A DNA stretch of 64,000 bases, from NCBI GenBank assembly GCA_016630905.1, contig WBMQ01000002.1, positions 1,426,001 through 1,490,000 of the forward strand. Direction: 5' to 3'. The notes below the pieces were generated by a model. That model ran no database searches. It worked only from the letters and a program-made list of their open reading frames with translations, and was not told the DNA's origin. A program made the position numbers and the translations under genes. This document shows, one piece after another, positions 58,030 to 64,000 of this stretch. The first letter of the stretch is position 1, and every line of letters starts with the position of its first letter. Source of the stretch: Capillidium heterosporum. Taxonomy: Eukaryota > Entomophthoromycota > Entomophthoromycetes > Entomophthorales > Capillidiaceae.

Positions 58030-59077
58030 ATTTATTTAATATTCTTATACTAATTTTCGGATGGAAATATGTAAAAGTTGGTATCTATAATGCCTTTTGA
58101 TAACTTTTCTGGTTGGAAGCAAAATTCAGTTAATTTTTGGAACTATGTACGCTTAAATTTACTCAAATGAAAATTGAAGTTGATCTCTGAACTAGTACTT
58201 TTGACTACTACTTGTTTCGATGACTCGTTACTCTACACCAATTTATTCACCTTGGTAAACTCAAGAGATGTATTCAAACTTTTTCCAGAGTCAAATTTTG
58301 AGCTATAGGTGGAACTGCAAGCATGCTATTGGTTGGAATTTTTGCTTTGTTGCTATCTTGCAGAAATGGTTGCTAAAAGCTGTAGATATCTTGACTACAC
58401 TATCGAAAAATTAATCAAGATATACTTAGCTTATAGTACAATGGGTTTATAGTAATAAAGCTTATTTATCTTTACAATATATATACTTTTTCAAGGGCTA
58501 ATTATACGCGGTGCTAAAATAGTTTTCTAATTTTCTATATTTTGCATCTCTAGAATATGATTTGATAAGCAGAATTAATAAGTATGATGATAGCTTAATA
58601 TATATATCTAAGATTTAACAAATTTCCAATAGTTTCCATAATGCTTAATAGATAGGAAATTTTAAATCCAAGGTACTTATTACTGGCTTCTAGACTATAA
58701 TTTGAACAACCGAAAATAGTATACTATAGTTCCTTTAACTTATTAAAATCGGCTTTATTAAGAAGATTGATATACTTTGAGGTAAATGTGAATTTATCTA
58801 GTATATAAAGAGTATATAACAGTTACATAATTGTATGTTCATGTCAGTTTCATACTACGATAAATAAAGGGAAAAAACTTATTTATATAAGTTTATGACA
58901 TTGACTATCACAAAATTGATATGCTATTCAAATCATTATATTTATAGTACTATGAATAGGCGCCACTACAAAGTAGAATATATTAGTGAACGCTATATAT
59001 AAAGATGAAATTATGATCCAAACTGAAGGCTTCAGCATAGTTTCTAAAAACTCGACAATAGAAGGCAGGCTAGCACC
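58030..59077. other. Intergenic region
   Basis: About 1 kb between the Rpb6 start and the IQ-protein 3' end. Very AT-rich; no gene seen. Confidence 0.4.
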
Positions 59078-61038
59078 TTATTTGGCTCTACCACTAGCCA
59101 TCAACTTTTCAAAGGCCTGACGGAGGGACTCAACTTCCGCCTTCAAATACTCGTAATCTTCTACTGTCACGTAACCTTCCAAGGGAGTAGGGGACACTGA
59201 GATATCCCGTTTGGTAAGATCCCCTTGAACTTGAAGCAATTTAGACTTATCACTTTCGACTTTAGGGCTGAGGTGAGTGGCTTTGGAACCAGGGTGGGAG
59301 TTTGGTGGTACATTGGATACAATACCTCCAATGGTCCCGGGTTTAGCTATACGGCTAGTAAACTCGGGAATCGACGCACTATGGGCCCGTGCTTGGTGGG
59401 ATTTATTTAAACTGGTAACATCTCTAAGTTTAGGTATACGGGAGTTGGGTAGCGTCATCGAATTTTTACTGTCGCTGTTGTTGAGTGGAGTGAACGTACT
59501 ACCATCCATAGTCAAAGATTTCTTACGGATTCGAGGTTCGTTTAAGCTACCTGTGTCATTAACTAGCTTACTTATGGAATCACCACTCACTGTGTTCGAC
59601 CTTGCATGGATAGCTCTCAAACTTGTCCTTGTACTAGGGGCTGTGGCTTGCTTAGGTTTAGGCTTTGGAGATTGATTAAGGGAGTTGAGCTGCTGACTAA
59701 GATTGTTTATTGCTCTGCTCTGGGTTGTCAAAATTTGTAATAGAGGGCGTAGAGGTGGATAATTGGACTCAGCCTTGTACCGTACCGAATACCCACGCCA
59801 AGCAGCCTGAATTTTGGTGGCAGCCTTACTGTACTTGATGATGATCTTTAAACGAAGTCGGAGTATATAATTAACGATTAATCTTTGAATTTTGGTAGCA
59901 GCAATCTCTTTCTTTGGTTTCTTTACGGCAGGACCTTATGATATAGGTTAATAACTTCAAGCACTTAAAGAAGTAGAATTCACTAAATATGCAAAAGTTT
60001 TTACCTGAAGATTTATAGTAACGGTTGTGAAAGGTGTGTAGACCTTCTATGTTTAAAGGGTACTGGGACGTTCCGTAAAGCTTCATCCCTTTGTTGGCCT
60101 TAAACCTTTGACGAGCCTATTCGAATAATGAGAATTTTTTAAAATTAGAACAAACCTTATATCCTCGATAAACTTTTTGAATGCAGGTAGCTGCCAAATT
60201 AATATTAGCCTTCTCATGAGCTATTATCGCACCAATATAGTTTTCTAGCTCCAAAACTTTCTTTTCAAGGCTGTTGACTTTATCATATACGTTTATGCTT
60301 GTGGTTGTACCGTTACTAAGGGGAGCCGTTGTATTGCTGGAACCATTCTGTAGTTTAACTCTAGGGGAAGATGGAGTGCTTGGACTTTTCACTAGACCAA
60401 GCGGCGAGGGAGGATTTACATTGGAGGGACGACGCGGTTTAGCTGGAATATCCGGTTGGGCAACTTCAATTTTCAACTCTTTGTTTTCTTTATTATCTAC
60501 GTCGGCACCATACATTTGGCGTAGGCTAGTTCTACTTTCTCTACGCTGGTGGGTTGATTCTGAGTGCTCAGTTGGTTTAGTCGGGTTGGAAGTTCCTATG
60601 TGCATAAATGCTTTTAAACGATCCTTAAATACTTTTAACACATGAATTTCAAAAAAGGATTACTATTGACGATTTTCGAGCCAATCCAAGAGACGGTGGT
60701 ATTTCGGTTTTTAAAGAAGGCATTGAGGCATTTGGCGAATTGGAAGATCCTGCTTCTTTAGCATCATCTATGGCAAATGCTTAATTTTCGAATATAAAAT
60801 AGAGTAAAATTGTATAAGTACCTTCTTTAAGATTTTCTACAGCTGGATAAGGATGGGCTTTCGGTGAGGTTACTGAGACTGTCGACCTCCGCGAATTTGT
60901 TGAAGATGGTCTACTATCATTAGAACTATTGACAGCTTGCTGGCTCGGGGTTGTTCGCTTAGGATCTTTATTGCTGCCGAACCAAGACTTGAGTTTGGAG
61001 GTAGTTGGCTTTTTGTCCTCCTTCTTACTTTTATCCAT
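59078..61038 (-). CDS. Three-IQ-motif, low-complexity protein (calmodulin/myosin-light-chain-binding candidate)
   Basis: Six exons or so. MDKSKKEDKKPTTSKLKSWF opens a Ser/Pro/Lys-rich N-terminus. An exon with NASMPSLKTEIPPSLGLARK is joined to DRLKAFMHIGTSNPTKPTEH. A short coiled coil follows (YDKVNSLEKKVLELENYIGA), then IQ motif 1 (AATCIQKVYRGYKARQRFKA), a spacer with MKLYGTSQYPLNIEGLHTFH, IQ motif 2 (AATKIQRLIVNYILRLRLK) and IQ motif 3 (AATKIQAAWRGYSVRYKAE). The C-terminus is again Ser/Pro-rich and ends in a helix (DYEYLKAEVESLRQAFEKLM). IQ motifs bind calmodulin or EF-hand light chains. The disordered basic arms suggest a cytoskeletal or cortical scaffold. Not assigned to a named family. 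Confidence 0.7.
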
Positions 61039-61932
61039 CGCAAGCTATAATTCTAAAAAAGAATGGCAATTAGAACAGTGATGTTTATTAATAGATAGCT
61101 ACCTAAAGGTAATGTGAGTGAGGTGTATCTTGTTTTAGAGTTTAATTATTGTAAAAGGTGGAGAATTGCAGCTTGTTCAATACGTCGCTAGATCTAAAAC
61201 CTTATTAAGCTACTGTTTCGTTAAAAATGAAACAGTGGCACTAAAAAGGAATTTTGTATAAAGTTAGTGTAACAAAGCACCAAGTCAGTGAAGCTAGTCA
61301 AATTCTGATGCAACTTATCTATTTATTTGATCACGTTTAGAACCAAGAGTTTGAATTAATCCGACAATACACTACATTGCATTATCTTAATTGGATGTGG
61401 AATATATATATGTAAAAGTATATTTACGTATGCAATACACTATTTATTATTTAGATATCTAATCCATTGCGACTGAATAACGTCTATATTGTACTACTAA
61501 AATTGACTATCAGATTGGAAAGACTTTATCTGTTCTCTACAAATCCAAACACTAGTTATGCTATGCTTTTATTTACTATACAACACCACCTAATATTTAA
61601 ATCATAGATTCGAATTTTTCTGGATAAATTCTTAAATGCCATTGTAATAGATGTAATTGATACATTTCAGCTCAAGTGAAAATTGAGTTTTAGGATGGCG
61701 ATCTTAATAGGTTAAAGTGATTGATTTTGATATCACTGTTAACCTTTAACTGGTAACCTAAAGATATAAAGATTAAATCCTAGGCTACTATTGGTGAGTT
61801 ACAGTAAAATGAAAGATAACCATAGTTAGAGAAACTAATGTACTTGAAGTGTATAATTCAAATGAAACTAATACTATTCCACAACTAAATTTGATAATGA
61901 GGACGATAATTGTAACAAAACATTAGCCAGCT
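61039..61932. other. Intergenic region
   Basis: About 900 bp, no gene seen. Confidence 0.4.
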
Positions 61933-62091
61933 ATGGAAATATCAACAAAGTTCACCGTAAATAGAGAAGAACTTACTTTTATCAGATGTCTTTCACTTGA
62001 AGCTATGCTCGAAAATAAGCGTGTTATAGTAAGTAGAGGTGCTGATGATATCAGGGAAGAATTGATCCAAAGGCTTGTATATTTGAAATAA
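61933..62091 (+). CDS. Possible exon or short gene, unrecognised
   Basis: 52-codon frame beginning MEISTKFTVNREELTFIRCL and containing VIVSRGADDIREELIQRL. Composition looks coding, but there is no known motif. It could be the first exon of the fragmentary gene that follows to the right. Confidence 0.3.
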   Translation: MEISTKFTVNREELTFIRCLSLEAMLENKRVIVSRGADDIREELIQRLVYLK

Positions 62092-62550
62092 CATAACTAT
62101 ATAGTTTTTAGATGTAAGGTCATTATCAATGATATCGATAAAAAGGAGATAAATTAGCTCGAAAATTAAACAATATATCTTTTAGAAAATTTAATTTAAA
62201 ATGTAATAGTAAGCAACCAGTGTATCCTTTGTCAAATGTAACACTGCTAAAAAAGCTGACCTGATATATCTATTCGAAGTTACCTATAGATATTTTGATG
62301 ACTCAAGTAACCAAGCAGCTGTAAATTAAGCCGATTCATTTCCTTTATATTCTAATATAGGAACCTATGTCATCAAGAACTTTAAAACTACGACCAATGC
62401 TATAAAAGGTTTAAATTATACTTATTAACTTTTAATATATATATATAATCACCAATACCAATTTGAAATCAGTAATAGCCAGAGTTCTGTTAGCCACCCA
62501 AGAGTTTTTAGTAGAGTAGAGATCGGACACACCGATATTCAGTTTTAAGT

Positions 62551-63006
62551 ATGAATTTGGATTCTGCTATAGTACCTTTCGTTCCCTCTCTCACCTACTT
62601 GGCTACTAAAGTTACTGTAAGTTGCAACAATCCCAAAACTATTTTATTTATACCAAGGTAACTTTTAACTTAGATACTAAATTCCCCAAGCATTTTGGAA
62701 TATATCAGTACTGACAATATAAACGCCAGCTGTATATACCCAAACTTTATAGATAAATATAACAAGGTTATTGTTTAATCTTAATCCACAGAGACTAGTG
62801 TACCCTATAACCTAATTCAATTCGAGTACAACAGAGATAGGATTGACGAGGGAGATGAACCCTTATCCTTAGATAGGTTATTGGAAGCTACTATCGACCT
62901 GTTACCTGATGAAATGAAATGCGGACAGGGTTTTTATATTAACTATAGAATCCAAACTTACTATAGGGACTATTCAAAAGACTATTTGATCGACACCATT
63001 AAATGA
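62551..63006 (+). pseudogene. Fragmentary unrecognised gene
   Basis: The ATG at 62551 gives LDSAIVPFVPSLTYLATKV up to a consensus GTAAGT. Coding-like sequence resumes as NSPSILEYISTDNINAS and, past a gap too short for a normal intron (27 nt), as SVPYNLIQFEYNRDRIDEGD, SLDRLLEATIDLLPDEMKCG, FYINYRIQTYYRDYSKDYL and the stop at 63004-63006. No family recognised. The broken structure suggests a decaying gene or one with unusually small introns. Confidence 0.35.
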
Positions 63007-64000
63007 TCCTAAAGATCCAGATAAAAATTCATTAAGCTATGATAGTAAACTACAACTTCATTATATTGGTTATGTTATATATGAAATGCTTGGAATTTAA
63101 GTTTCTGGTGATGTTTTATCCGTCGTTAAAATGTACTTTATAGATTGCTATATGGATTAAGAAAGCAAATCTCGTCAACACTTAACTTTCTAAATGTATA
63201 TCCTTATTAACTAAGCGGAAGTTTATATACCTTTACTGATACTTGGAAGAATTTCTATACACTACCTCTATCCCTATATAACCTAGTTTCTCCAAAAGAA
63301 ATAACAGAAACAATATTACTCCAGAGGGGTGCAGGTGATATTATGATTAGCAGCTACTTGTCACTTTTCTGTTAATTAAAAGCTTTATAGACTCATTATT
63401 TTATGAATGGTAGTATCTCGATAGTATATCTAAATAAGGCGTATATCCATCCGTTAGCGGACAATTGGATTTCAAACTTGAAGCCGTAATCCAGTTTATA
63501 AATAAATAAACCTCACAGAACATAACTGCATATGTAATAAAGTATTTAATAAAGCGGCTATATACCTCTCTTTTAAATTGATGAAGCTCTATTTGTAAAT
63601 AAACTAGAAATTAATGAAATCAGTAGCCTATTTACAATGAATGAGGAAAAGCAATATTTTGCTATATAGCTATTTGATATACTTTTGTATTAATAAAATA
63701 TATCAGTTTTAAAACCAACCACAACAGATATAGATATAGCTATATATTTGCGTTAATTTAAAACATCGATTGTAGCTATATCTACTTGGAAATAAGATAA
63801 AAGTTCTACAAACATGGCAAAACAATATTTCTAATTAAACAAATACAAGTGACTTTATATAAGGAAAATACTATATATCAACAAAGTCTCTTAGACCCAA
63901 TAGGTATGTGTAGTATAATATACACTACAAATCAGAAAGCTGTTAAACTTCAAATGGTAAAATCGAATTTTAATGAGATATTCTTCAGTAGCGAGTATAT
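63007..64000. other. Right end of window, no gene supported
   Basis: Short coding-like fragments only (for example near 63300-63375). Very AT-rich toward the end. Confidence 0.3.

Noticed and set aside
1-64000. CRISPR arrays, rRNA, prophage or retroelements
   Set aside because: No regularly spaced repeats, no rRNA-like sequence, and no reverse transcriptase, integrase or transposase motif was seen on either strand.

Overview
The window is eukaryotic nuclear DNA, AT-rich, with very short spliceosomal introns (mostly about 36 to 60 nt, GTA...TAG) and genes packed on both strands. The gene set points to a fungus, probably an early-diverging lineage and not Dikarya. It combines fungal-type genes (a GID E3 subunit, GUS1-like and DPS1-like tRNA synthetases, Bre1, an Ash2/Bre2-type SPRY protein, a possible Mmc1-like mitochondrial protein) with genes that the common yeasts lack (B12-dependent methylmalonyl-CoA mutase, RalGAP alpha, cactin, a LITAF-domain protein, an RFESD-like Rieske protein, a non-muscle-type myosin regulatory light chain). 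The lineage call is inference from gene content only.

Layout. 0-7 kb: 3' end of a RalGAP alpha gene, a GID9/MAEA homologue (minus) and cactin (plus). 7-9 kb: two tandem CAP-superfamily genes, the second degenerate. 10-15 kb: a histidine phosphatase and cytosolic GluRS. 15-27 kb: intron-rich methylmalonyl-CoA mutase and Bre1, a mitochondrial Mmc1-like protein and a frame-broken F-box/LRR gene, all on the minus strand. 26.7-31.6 kb: myosin light chain, AspRS and Mediator Med10. 31.6-37 kb: gene-poor, holding two clearly paralogous genes for tiny secreted cationic peptides and a possible third short secreted ORF. 37-46.5 kb: a 1.6-kb inverted repeat, each arm carrying the same monocarboxylate-transporter gene, enclosing a HAD phosphatase, a GH47 mannosidase and Ash2. 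47-50 kb: GINS Psf2, a Rieske protein and a LITAF protein. 51-55 kb: an unrecognised protein, an unrecognised secreted protein and a 14-TM DHA2-type MFS transporter. 57-61 kb: RNA polymerase subunit Rpb6 and a three-IQ-motif protein. 61-64 kb: mostly empty, with fragments of an unrecognised gene.

The most interesting observations are two. First, a tandem family of prepro-peptides (18-residue signal, 9-residue pro segment ending Glu-Arg-Arg, then a 33/34-residue cationic, hinge-containing peptide) looks like an undescribed antimicrobial-like or effector-like peptide family. Second, the inverted transporter duplication has a nearly identical 1619-bp core with abrupt edges, while the DNA just outside is still alignable but only about 66% identical. 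That is the signature of gene conversion acting on an old duplication. Several otherwise good genes (cactin, the F-box/LRR gene, the 51-kb gene) each appear broken by single-base frame shifts, which may be either real decay or uncorrected indels in the assembly.

The genes are ordinary single eukaryotic loci and do not form an operon. Functional links are loose: Bre1 (H2B ubiquitylation) and Ash2 (COMPASS H3K4 methylation) act in one chromatin pathway, and Med10 and Rpb6 belong to the Pol II machinery. Several secreted products (the CAP proteins, the two peptides, GH47, the 52-kb protein) are scattered through the window.
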